This document shows positions 10,685 through 20,287 of a stretch of 64,000 nt of DNA, piece after piece (position 1 is the first letter of the stretch; every line of letters starts with the position of its first letter). This DNA is from Glycine soja (Eukaryota > Streptophyta > Magnoliopsida > Fabales > Fabaceae). A program made the translations under genes and the position numbers. The stretch lies in assembly GCF_004193775.1 (NCBI RefSeq), contig NC_041005.1, positions 18,757,865-18,821,864 on the forward strand, read 5' to 3'. Under the pieces are notes generated by a model. It saw only the letters and a list, made by a program, of their open reading frames with translations, searched no databases and was not told the origin of the DNA.

Positions 10685-12476
10685 TTGTTATCAAAAAGAA
10701 AAGGACACGCTTTACGGCGCCCTTACCAAACTCCTGCTAGAGCTAGAGTAATGGGTGAAGCAGAGGAGCTGCAAGAGAAGATGAAGGCCGACATGGAGGC
10801 CATGAAAGAGAAAATGGCCACAATGATGGAGGCCATGATGAGCATGAAGAAGATAATGGAAGCCAATGCGGTAATAGTTGCCGCTACTAGCGCTGTCGCT
10901 AAGGTGAACCCGATGCTCCCATCTGGCCTCAAGCAAATGAATCATCCAACCTCAAATATGGTAGGAAAAGATTTGGGAAGTACGGATGACCCCATGATGT
11001 GCAAATTCAAAACAAGCACGCCTTCCCGCCATATGGCTTGCCTCCCAAACTATACACCACCCAATGTGGCGTACATTCCCAATGAGGATGTCAATAACTC
11101 CACTCCCATACTCATTAAGAGCCAACAACCTCAATCTGATCATGCACATGTCTCTCGACCCATGGAGGAGACGCATGAAATTCCCCACCACGATCTAGCC
11201 GACTTCGAGCCTTGCCTCGGATATGCCGCTGAAGGGCAAGCAGTTGGTGGTGTACCCCTGCAAAACACTTTGGAGGGCCCTCAGTATCATCCACAACCAC
11301 AACCCTCACGTTCCACAGGGATTAAAAACCCTCATGACTATGGCAGGAATGGGAAAGTTGGATCATCTAGAGGAAAGGCTCAGGGCCATTGAAGGAGGTG
11401 AAGATTATTCCTTTGCTAACCTAGAAGAGTTGTTCCCAATACCCAATATCATCACCCCTCTCAAGTTCAAGGTGCTGGACTTTGACAAGTACAAGGGGAT
11501 TACTTGCCCCAAGAACCATCTAAAGATGTATTATCGGAAGATGGGGGCATGCGCCAAAGATGAGGAACTGCTGATACATTCCTTCCAAGAAAATCTTACT
11601 GGGGTAGCTGTTACCTGGTACACTAACCTGGAACCTTATCGAGTCCACTCTTGGAAGGACCTAATGGTTGCCTTCATTAGGCAGTATCAGTACAATTTTG
11701 ATATGGTTCCGGATAGGATGCAACAACAGAATATGTGCAAAAAGGGGCACAGATCTTTCAAAGAATACGCCCAAAGGTGGAGAGACCTGGCAGCTCAAGT
11801 GGCACCTCAATGACAGAGAAAAAATGATAATAGACACATTACCGGTATTCTACTATGAAAAGATGGTGGGTTACACACCTTCAAGTTTTACAGATTTGGT
11901 CTTCGCCAGCAAAAAGATCGAAGTGGGTCTGAAAAGAGGCAAATTTAATCATCCTGCTTGGACGAATGAGAAAACTGGGGCAAATGAAGAGGGTGAGGAT
12001 GAGGGAGAAACCCATGCAATGACTGCCATTCCTGTACGGCCAAGTTTCCCACCAACCCAACAATGTCATTACTCAACCCTTCTCCTTACCAACTGCCCAT
12101 TTATCCACAAAGGCCATCCCTAAATCGACAACAAAACCCACCTACCACACAACCAATGCTAAACACCACCTTTGGCACAAACCAAAACACCAACCAAGAA
12201 ATGAATTTTGCAGCGAAAAGCTTGTAGGATTCACCCCAAATTCCGGTGTCATATGCTAACTTGCTCCCATATCTACTTGATAATGCAATGGTAGCCATAA
12301 CCCCTGCTAGGTTCCCTCAAACCCCCATTTTTCTGAGGATATGACTCGAACGCAACATGTGCATATCGTGGAGGGGCCCTGGGGCATTCCATTGAGCACT
12401 GTATGACCCTCAAGCGTAAGGTGCAAGGTCTAATTGATGCGGGCTGGCTGAAATTTGAGGAGAATCGCGTGTAAAT
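10685..12476 (+). pseudogene. gag of element A (Ogre-like), frameshifted
   Basis: The N-terminal part has a Met-rich helical segment (about 10750-10870) and a Pro/His/Gln-rich linker. The retrotransposon gag core lies at about 11340-11813, with FDKYKGITCPKNHLKMYYRK, WYTNLEPYRVHSWKDLMVAF and FKEYAQRWRDLAAQVAP. The C-terminal part at 11812-12123 includes LPVFYYEKMVGY. A zinc-knuckle-like stretch, NATCAYRGGALGHSIEHC, lies at about 12352-12405. Gag would form the virus-like particle that packages element RNA. Frames change near 11300 and at 11811, and stops lie between 12120 and 12350, so no full-length Gag can be made. No protease or polymerase motif follows the knuckle. Confidence 0.85.
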
Positions 12477-12809
12477 CCTGACATTGACAAGAGATGCCAC
12501 ACATGGGGCAATTTTGAAAGTTGTTGTTAGATGTCTCTAATGACTCATCAGGATTTTCAGGTGCGAGCCATTGGTTTGTTTGCTCAAGCAACCTGCGCTC
12601 CTGAGTGTTGACTTCCAAGACCGTTCAATCAGAGATTACTCATCTTGCACATTGGTGGGGGTGTCGTAAAATGACGAGTAAAGTAAAAAAAAAAAAAGAA
12701 GAGGGGGCATTTGATTGACTGTGTTTTCAAGTAAAAATATAGACGTTCATGTGACTTCATTTTATCATTCCGGAAAGTTTTTCTTCTTAGAGAAGCGAGT
12801 TGTCAAGAA
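12477..12809 (+). other. Remnant between gag and nested solo LTR
   Basis: No ORF is supported. The sequence is shared with element B. This is where protease and pol would begin in an autonomous Ogre, so it marks the deletion junction of the non-autonomous form. Confidence 0.55.
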
Positions 12810-12814
12810 TAGGA

Positions 12815-13851
12815 TGTTGGACAAATGGCCTCAGTTATCTTAAGAAAGGGGGGGTTGAATTAAGATGCAAAGACTATTCCCCAATTGAACTATCACTCTT
12901 TCTTTTTGGATTAACAATGCACCCTTAACATGAATTACTCAAAAGACAATTCAAAATAAACTTCTTTAAAGCAAAAGATAAATAGCAATAAATAAAAGAA
13001 GTTTAAAGGAAAAGAGGAATGCAAACTTGATTTATACTGGTTCGGCCACTTCCCGCGCCTACGTCCAGTCCTCAAGCAACCCACTTGAGATTTTCCACTC
13101 TCTTTGTAAAACTCCTTTTACAAAGTCTGAACCACACAGGGACAACCCTTCCCTTGTGTTCAGGAATCCTCTACAACAAGAGACCCACGATCTCTTAATC
13201 CCTTTTCAGAAATAAGAAGAAGAAATCTGTCTTAAAAAAGATAGATTGTACAATGAAGATCAATCAAAATTCCTTATTGAATATGCAAGTGGTTGACCAA
13301 GGAATCTTTTTGAAAGGATAAGACATTTCAGTTCAGAAAAACTCTTAATCTTTTGAGAGGATAAAACTTTTTGGGCAATGAAAACTCTCTTTAAATTCGT
13401 GTTTCCAAGTCACCTTTGATGGCCATTCATAAACCATTTGAATAGATGTGACTCTTGGAAATTATTTTCTGAAAATCTCCTCTGGTAATCGATTACAAGA
13501 CTTGTGTAATCGATCACAGGCTTTAAAATTTGAATAAACTGCTGGTAATCAATTACCATCCATATGTAATCGATTACACATTATAAATTTTGAATTCAAA
13601 TTTCTAGTGACTATTATAAACATTTTCAGCTGTTGGTAATTGATTACCAGAGAGTAAATCTCAATTTAAAATGATTTAGATAGAATTCTTTGGCCAAACC
13701 TTTTGTTTTTTCAATTTGGAAACTTCTTCCTAAGATTCTAGAGATCAACTTGATCATATATCTTGATTTTCTTGGATTCTTTTCTTGAATAAAACTTGGA
13801 AGCACTTGATCCTTTGGCATCATCAAAACATCAAAACATCTTGCTTCTACA
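12815..13851 (+). repeat. Nested solo LTR in element A
   Basis: A 1037-bp unit starts TGTTGGACAAATGG and ends GCTTCTACA, flanked by the direct repeat TAGGA (12810-12814 and 13852-13856). No internal region is present, so this is a solo LTR from unequal recombination. It contains several TAATCGATTA palindromes (about 13484-13656). It looks like a Copia-type (possibly SIRE-like) LTR, but that family is a guess. The same insertion with the same duplication occurs in element B. Confidence 0.88.
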
Positions 13852-13965
13852 TAGGAGTCATTTGACTTAATCCATCGAAAAATCCTTCAACTATTTCTCG
13901 TCCTTGAAAAAATTCTTTTTGCAAGAATCAACTCCTTCTTTCATTCTTCCTCACTACGAGGCTAT

Positions 13966-14340
13966 GAAAACAAGACAACGATTGGTACCTCAAAGCCTTA
14001 CACTGGGGCAATGAGGGGCATTGTGCATGAGCCTCAAGTGAACCTAGGGGCAGATTAGAAGTTCTCACCCAATAGGTTCCCTCCTACAAGGTCATGACGA
14101 AAGACAACGATTGGTACCTCAAAGCCTTACACTGGGGCAATGAGGGGCATCGTGCATGAGCCTCAAGTGAACCTAGGGGCAGATTAGAAGTTCTCACCCA
14201 ATAGGTTCCCTCCTACAAGGTCATGATGAAAGACAACGATTGGTACCTCAAAGCCTTACACTGGGGCAATGAGGGGCACCGTGCATGAGCCTCAAGTGAA
14301 CATAGGGGCCGATCAAAAGTTTTCACCCATCGATGTTTTT
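13966..14340 (+). repeat. About 128-bp tandem repeat, nearly three copies
   Basis: Units share ACAACGATTGGTACCTCAAA and GGGGCAATGAGGGGCA and recur at 13975, 14105 and 14233. Element B has two copies at about 46255-46505. The repeat is non-coding. Confidence 0.85.
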
Positions 14341-14829
14341 AACAAAAAAAGGGGGGGACAAACCCTAGGATTTCAATGGATTGATTAAACATCAAACGAC
14401 TCCATTGCCGTCACTCCAAAAATGGTCAAATGACTAAATCAAACAGAACAACACTCAGAGGGAGTTCTCGGAGAGATTTGTAAAAGATAGGATAAGGTTG
14501 CATGGACTATCACCTCTTTCAAAAGGATAGTCAATTTGTGTTTTCCAAAAAAAAAAAAAATCAAATCAAAATCAAAATCACAAAATAGGGAAAGAATGTC
14601 ATGAACATTGTACAACTTTCCATTACATTGCATTGTTTCATATGAAGTCCGCATTTACCAAATTTCACGACAAAGGTTGCATGCATCTGCATCCCTAAAA
14701 ATCATGTTAACTGCATAGATTTCCTACATCTAATGTCCAAATCTTGTGGATTTGGGATGACCAGCCCTCTCGATGAGTCGATCTCTTGCTTTCTCATAAG
14801 GGTGGACCCTTGGGTACTTGTACCTATCA
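14341..14829 (+). other. Non-coding stretch of element A
   Basis: No gene is seen. A poly-A run lies near 14548. The sequence is shared with 46506-46985 of element B. Confidence 0.6.
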
Positions 14830-16010
14830 CCTTTAGAGGACTACACGTCCTCACCTTCGTAGGGCTACACGCCCTCACCTTTAGAGGACTACACGTCCTC
14901 GCCAACAGAGGGATGCACGCCCTCACCTTGAGAAGACTACACGTCTTCGCCAACAGAGGGCTGCACGCCCTCACCTTGAGAGGACTACACATCCTCGCAA
15001 ACAGAGGGCTGCACGCCCTCACCTTGAAGAGGACTACACGTCCTCGCCAACAGAGGGCTGCACGCCCTCACCTTCAGAGGGCTACACGCCCTCGCCATCA
15101 GAGGACTGCATGTCCTCACCTTCGTAGGGCTACACGCCCTCACCTTTAGAGGACCACACGTCCTTACCTTCAGAGGGCTACACGCCCTCGCCATCAGAGG
15201 ACCACACGTCCTCACCTTCGTAGGGCTACACGCCCTCACCTTTAGAGGACCACACGTCCTCACCTTCAGAGGGCTACACGCCCTCGCCATCAGAGGACCA
15301 CACGTCCTCACCTTCAGAGGGCTACACGCCCTCGCCATCAGAGGACTGCATGTCCTCACCTTCGTAGGGCTACACACCCTCACCTTTAGAGGACCACACG
15401 TCCTCACCTTCAGAGGGCTACACGCCCTCACCTTTAGAGGACCACACATCCTCACCTTCAGAGGGCTACACGCCCTCGCCATCAGAGGACCACACGTCCT
15501 CACCTTCAGAGGGCTACACGCCCTCGCCATCAGAGGACTGCATGTCCTCACCTTCAGAGGGCCGCACGCCCTCGCCTTCAGAGGACTACATGTCCTCACC
15601 TTCAGAGGACTACATGTCCTCGCCTTCAAAGGGTCATGTACCTTCACCTTTAGAGGACTACACATCCTCGCCTTCAAAGGGTCATGTACCTTTAACTTCA
15701 GAGGACTACACGTCCTCGTCGTCAAAGGGTCATGTACCTTCACCTTTGTAGGGCTACACGCCCTCACCTTCAGAGGACTACACGTCCTCGCCTTTAGAGG
15801 ACTACACGTCCTCGCCATCAGAGGACTACATGTCCCCCATTTTCAAAGGGGGACATGCCCTCACCTTTAGAGGATTGCATGTCCTCGCCATCATAGGACT
15901 ACACTCCCTCGCCTTCAAAAGGCGACACGTCCTGAACTTCAGAGGGCTACACGCCCTCGCCTTTAGAGGGCTACGCGTCCTCACTTTCAGTGGGCTCCAT
16001 ATCCACACCT
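14830..16010 (+). repeat. 24-bp hairpin minisatellite of element A
   Basis: About 50 units of roughly 24 bp follow the pattern AGAGGAC-TACAC-GTCCTC-ACCTTC or AGAGGGC-TACAC-GCCCTC-GCC. Each unit contains an inverted repeat around a TACAC-type loop, and the two arms change together (GAC/GTC or GGC/GCC). Near 15630-15740 a third type appears, AAGGGT-CATGT-ACCTT. Long open frames on both strands arise because the unit length is divisible by three. I do not regard them as genes. Confidence 0.93.
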
Positions 16011-16996
16011 TAAGAGAATTTAAGGTCCTCTGCCCTTAAATGCTTAACCGAGACTTGCATTCCCGGTTAAGGGGCCAGTAATTTCCTTTTAACGGTTCCT
16101 GGGCCACCCCCTGATATTGGAGGAGGGCCAACTGTGCGAGCATAACCAGAGAGGGAGGCTATCACACAGCTACTATGCATACCGGGGCAAGATTTCACCA
16201 GTACCGCTGCAAAGAGACGAGTGCGGATCATGCGCACCAACATGACCACTCTTACACAGATATAGATGACATTGCTACTTAGCAACATTCTGCCCAGCGA
16301 CCGCAATGCCAATCTCCCCCTGCAAAAGTATCAGTTGGTCTGTGTCGTCCCGACATGGGTAAGTATGCATATGGTTCAACTGATTTCTGATACCATTTAT
16401 TGTTTGCAGGGATCGCACCCACAAAGACACCCAGTGGACCTGAAGAAGTCCAACAGGGCCCTGGGGTTTCCAGCTCTGGTTACGGGCCTCTGTCGGCCCT
16501 ACAGGGCGCCCGTTCCCCCCAGCAAGTTCATGTCGTCGTGGCATAGGTAAGTATGCACCTCCCCCAACTGATTTCTGATGTCATCTATTGTTTGTAGGGA
16601 TTGTGCCCGCAAGACACCTAGTGGACCCGAAGAAGGCCAATAGGGTCTTGGAGTTGCCAGCTCTAAATACGGGTCTCTGTCAGTTCTAGGGAGTGCCTGT
16701 CGCCCCCAGCAAGGTCATCAGGCCCCCCTACCAATTGAGCTTTCATCAAGAAGTACTGCGCCCTCAGGCAGGCCCAGGGCGAAACACCACATCAGCATTG
16801 GGATGGCCGGTAGCGGGCAATAGACACACCGCCACCACCTCTAGAGTTCACCTCAGCTCATCCATAAAAAGGTTAGAGCGTTGCCTACGACACATGGCCG
16901 ACCCATAGGCGACCAAGTCCAAAGCCAAAGGTAAGCAAAGTACTAGGTCAGTGACCGACAAGTCATAAGGCGTCCAGCTCAAGACGTTAAAGAAGC
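16011..16996 (+). repeat. Tandem cassettes containing a 51-nt intron-like module
   Basis: Two cassettes about 188 bp apart each contain a module that begins GTAAGTATGC, carries an ACTGATTTCTGAT block and ends TTTGCAGG or TTTGTAGG. The modules lie at 16359-16409 and 16547-16597, each exactly 51 nt. The element B copies at 48365-48415 and 48548-48598 are also 51 nt. The flanks (ACACCCAGTGGACC, CCAACAGGG) are repeated too. The stretch has no protein-coding evidence. Confidence 0.75.
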
Positions 16997-17020
16997 GTTA
17001 CTAGGAGGCAACCTAGTAAC
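16997..17020 (+). other. Perfect 9-bp hairpin GTTACTAGG/CCTAGTAAC
   Basis: The two arms enclose AGGCAA. The GGAGGCAACC core is kept in element B (49000-49019), where the stem is 7 bp. It sits just 3' of the cassette region and may be a 3'-UTR structure. Confidence 0.75.
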
Positions 17021-17118
17021 TTTTAAATTTCTGCTTGCTATTTGATCACTTTTTATAGTAGGACACACCTAGTTGCTCATGATCATGGGAATTTAAATAA
17101 AACAAGCGCAAGCTCGGA

Positions 17119-17313
17119 AGGTAGTCATACCTCACAAAATATATGTATGCGTGTTTAGGTAGTGAAAAATACCTTAGATATGCATGTATGTAGCAAAAAG
17201 ATACCTCACAAAATATATATATGTATGTTTAGGTAGCAAGATACCTTGGATATGCATGTATATAGCAAAAATACCTCACAAAAATATACACATGTTTAGG
17301 TAGCAAAATACCT
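17119..17313 (+). repeat. Short AT-rich tandem array (about 60-70 bp units), three copies
   Basis: The unit contains CCTCACAAAATATATATGTATGTTTAGGTAGC and ATACC...ATGCATGTAT. Element B has expanded the same array to about eight copies (49125-49680). Confidence 0.85.
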
Positions 17314-18640
17314 CATAAAAAGAAAAAAAAAAGAGAGAGAAAAAAAGAAAAATAAGTTGTCTAGCTGAAAAACCAACATGCTTTTGAAAAGAGATGACTT
17401 CCAACTTTTCTTTGAAGAAAAATTCGCTGATCATAGCTAGTTTTTGGAAAAAATGTGTGTACACCTGAAGGGTGAATGCTGTGAAATTTTCCCGAGTACC
17501 CAAAATGGACTCGGATGAATGCACAAATTGATAAAAGAACATATTTTGGAAACACTGGGTTGACTTAAATAGGGAAAATGAATCCTGAGCCCTAATGTCA
17601 CATGACCATAAAAAAATTTGACACTTGAGTGTCCACATAGGTGCATGCATGACCAGTTTTGCATAAAGTTTCCAAATCATCATTTTTGCATTTGTGTCAT
17701 GGAAATAATGTGGGGCATCCCTTTTATCCTTGAACCAAACCAAACCCCGACATGTATCATGTCTAGCCATTCTACAAGCCTTGAGCCAAAATCCTAACTT
17801 ACCATAAACCTTGACCCAGGGTGAGAATGTCAATCCTTACCCCCGGAAGCAAAAAAGAAAAGAAGGAAATTTCCAATCAAAGAGAAAGCAAAAAAAAAGA
17901 GAAGAAAGGAAATTCCCAATCAAAGAGTGGGAGAAAGCAAAAAAAAAAAAAAAAAGAAAAGAAAGAAAATTCCCAATCAAAGAATGGGAGAAAGTAAAAA
18001 AAGAAGAAGAAAAAGGAAGGAAAGAAAGTTCCTGATCAAAGAAGCAGAAGAAATGTGCAGAAAGGTCTTTTGACCAGACAATATCTGAACAATACAGAAT
18101 TGTCACCAAATGAACAAAAGGAAGGAAAGGAAACCATGACCTAAAGTGGTCTTCTCCCTTTGATTGCCAACCAAAATCCTGTGCGTCGGTGACTTGCTCG
18201 CCTTGTGTCAAACAAAAACAGAAAAGGAAAAAGCCAAAAAACTCAAAAGCCGAAAAACCCACCAAAAGAACCCGTTTCCAAGGGAAGTCCTATTGATCCA
18301 TGATCACACATGTAATCTTTGATTTGATAGGAAATAATTCGCAAAGTCAAGTCGTGACATATCTATGGTTCGGAATTAGGATGAAACACTTACCTGTGCG
18401 AGGTTGATACACTTTGAGTGATTTTCTTCTATTTTAGTTGAACCCAGTGTTTCCTCTAAATGGTCATTTAGAAACGAAATGCTAACATCCAAAATCTCAT
18501 TTACGGTTATGGGGGATTTCATCAGCATACTCTCCTTCCCCGGTAGACGCATTGTTTTTCACTCAAAAAAGCATATGCTGCTCTAATCAGTTGGAATATT
18601 TGTCTCTTTGCTAAAGCATGTTTGCATTTTAGTGGAGAAA
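17314..18640 (+). other. Non-coding region with purine-strand repeats
   Basis: At 17840-18050 the plus strand is almost all A and G, in repeats of about 50 bp (AATTCCCAATCAAAGAGTGGGAGAAAGC). The rest is non-coding and shared with 49690-51030 of element B. Open frames on the minus strand here are by-products of the composition. Confidence 0.65.
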
Positions 18641-18645
18641 ACACC

Positions 18646-18990
18646 GAGACTTTTTCAAGTCTCACAAGTTATCCAGAACTACGTAGGTCTGAGTTCCTCA
18701 TTTGAGGATACGTAGGAGCAAAAGCCTTGCTTTTGTCGACCACACCGCTTTTTGTTACCATGACCCAAGAGCTGGTAGCCCGCGGAGACACCTTACGGTT
18801 ATCCGCACCTCGTCATTCAGTGACCCCAAGTGTGATTGACGAGCAGAGGCCAATGTGGTCATCTACGCCCTTTCCGGAGATGTCAGCATCTTCCGGTGGA
18901 GACTTTTTCAAGTCTCACAAGTTATCAAGAACTACGTAGGTCTGAGTTCCTCATTGGAGGATACGTAGGAGCAAGAGCCTCGCTTTTGTC
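18646..18990 (+). repeat. Internal copies of the LTR TACGTAGG hairpin module
   Basis: The module GAACTACGTAGGTCTGA, a CCTCA/TGAGG hairpin, TACGTAGGAGC, a CAAAAGC/GCTTTTG hairpin and GTCGACCAC normally lies in the LTR (6291, 6571). It occurs here twice, at about 18676 and 18929, each time preceded by the hairpin GAGACTTTTTCAAGTCTC or a variant of it. Between the copies lies one unit homologous to the 100-bp array of element B. Confidence 0.85.
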
Positions 18991-19059
18991 GACCACCCTC
19001 ACAAGTTCTGTCATGCTGGCACTGGAGTCACGTGACATGCGGAGATACCCAAGTGGTTG

Positions 19060-20160
19060 TCCGCTATTTCAAAACCTTTTTTGCTATCTGTAAGACGAAA
19101 AGCCTGATAGCACGCAGAGACTAACGTCATCTTCTGCGCCCTTCGTCAATCGCGGCCGAGAGGCCCGTTGACACGCGGAGATTTACGTCATCTTCCGCGC
19201 TCACAAGATCTGTCATACTGACATTTGAGTCACGTTGACGGGCGGAGATACCCGAGTGGTTATCCGTATAAACATTCTTTTTTGCTATCTGTAAGACGAA
19301 AAGCCTGATAGCACGCAGAGACTAACGTCGTCTTCTGTGCCTTTCGTCAATCGCGGCCGACAAGCCCGTTGACACGCGGAGATTTACGTCATCTTCCGTG
19401 CTCACAAGATCTGTCATACTGACATTTGAGTCACGTTGACGGGCGGAGATACCCGAGTGGTTATCCGTATAAACATTCTTTTTTGCTATCTGTAAGACGA
19501 AAAGCCTGATAGCACGCAGAGACTAACATCGTCTTCTGCGCCCTTCGTCAATCGTGGTCGACAAGCCCGTTGACACGCGGAGATTTACGTCATCTTCCGC
19601 GCTCACAAGATCTGTCATACTGACATTTGAGTCACGTTGACGGGCGGAGATACCCGAGTGGTTATCCGTATAAACATTCTTTTTTGCTATCTGTAAGACG
19701 AAAAGCCTGATAGCACGCAGAGGCTAACGTCGTCTTCTGCGCCCTTCATCAATCGCGGCCGACAAGCCCGTTGACACGCGGAGATTTACGTCATCTACCA
19801 CGCTCACAAGATCTGTCATACTGACATTTGAGTCACGCTGATGGGCGGAAATACCCGAGTGGTTATCCGTATAAACATTCTTTTTTGCTGTCTGTAAGAC
19901 GAAAAGCCTGACAGCACGCAGAGAATAACGTCATCTTCTGCGCCCTTCGTCAATCGCGGCCGGCAAGCCCGTTCTCACGCGGAGATTTACGTCATCTTCC
20001 GCGCTCACAAGATCTGTCATACTGACATTTGAGTCACGCTGACGGGCGGAAATACCTGAGTGGTTATCCGTATAAACTTTCTTTTGCTATTTGTAAGACA
20101 GAACGCTTGATAGCATGCAGAGACTGACATCGTCTTCTGCACCCTTTGTTCCCCCGGGGA
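19060..20160 (+). repeat. 201-bp tandem array of multi-hairpin units (element A)
   Basis: CTATCTGTAAGACG recurs at 19084, 19285, 19486, 19687, 19888 and 20087, a period of about 201 bp over five and a half units. Each unit has several inverted repeats, for example GCTATC/GATAGC, GCAGA/TCTGC, GTCAA/TTGAC and GCGGA/TCCGC. No coding potential is seen. Element B has a different, 100-bp array at the same place. Confidence 0.9.
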
Positions 20161-20270
20161 CAACAAGTCATTTGCATGCGGAGATTTTATGGTCACCCGC
20201 GACTCTCGTCAACCGAGAGGAACGAAATTAGTGTCTTATCTTTACTTCCCTTTTATCTCCAATAAAAGAC

Positions 20271-20287
20271 AAGTAAAGAGGGGCAAC
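20271..20287 (+). promoter_or_regulatory. Polypurine tract of element A
   Basis: AAGTAAAGAGGGG followed by CAAC lies directly before the 3' LTR and is identical at 52632-52648. It would prime plus-strand DNA synthesis. Confidence 0.8.

Noticed and set aside
14985..15818. A 277-residue minus-strand open frame with repeated CSPLKVRACSPL-type text, and similar frames on the plus strand and in element B
   Set aside because: The repeat unit is 24 bp, a multiple of three, so any frame free of stops in one unit stays open. The same region is open in several frames and lies in a non-coding array.
17276..18265. Long minus-strand frames rich in Phe, Leu and Ser
   Set aside because: They are antisense to A/G-rich repeats, so low-complexity Phe/Leu/Ser codons are expected. 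No domain is seen, and the frames are not conserved between elements A and B.
6960..20287. Expected protease, reverse transcriptase, RNase H and integrase of an Ogre element
   Set aside because: I looked for YxDD-type, protease and integrase zinc-finger motifs in the plus-strand frames after gag in elements A and B and saw none, so I report these elements as non-autonomous.
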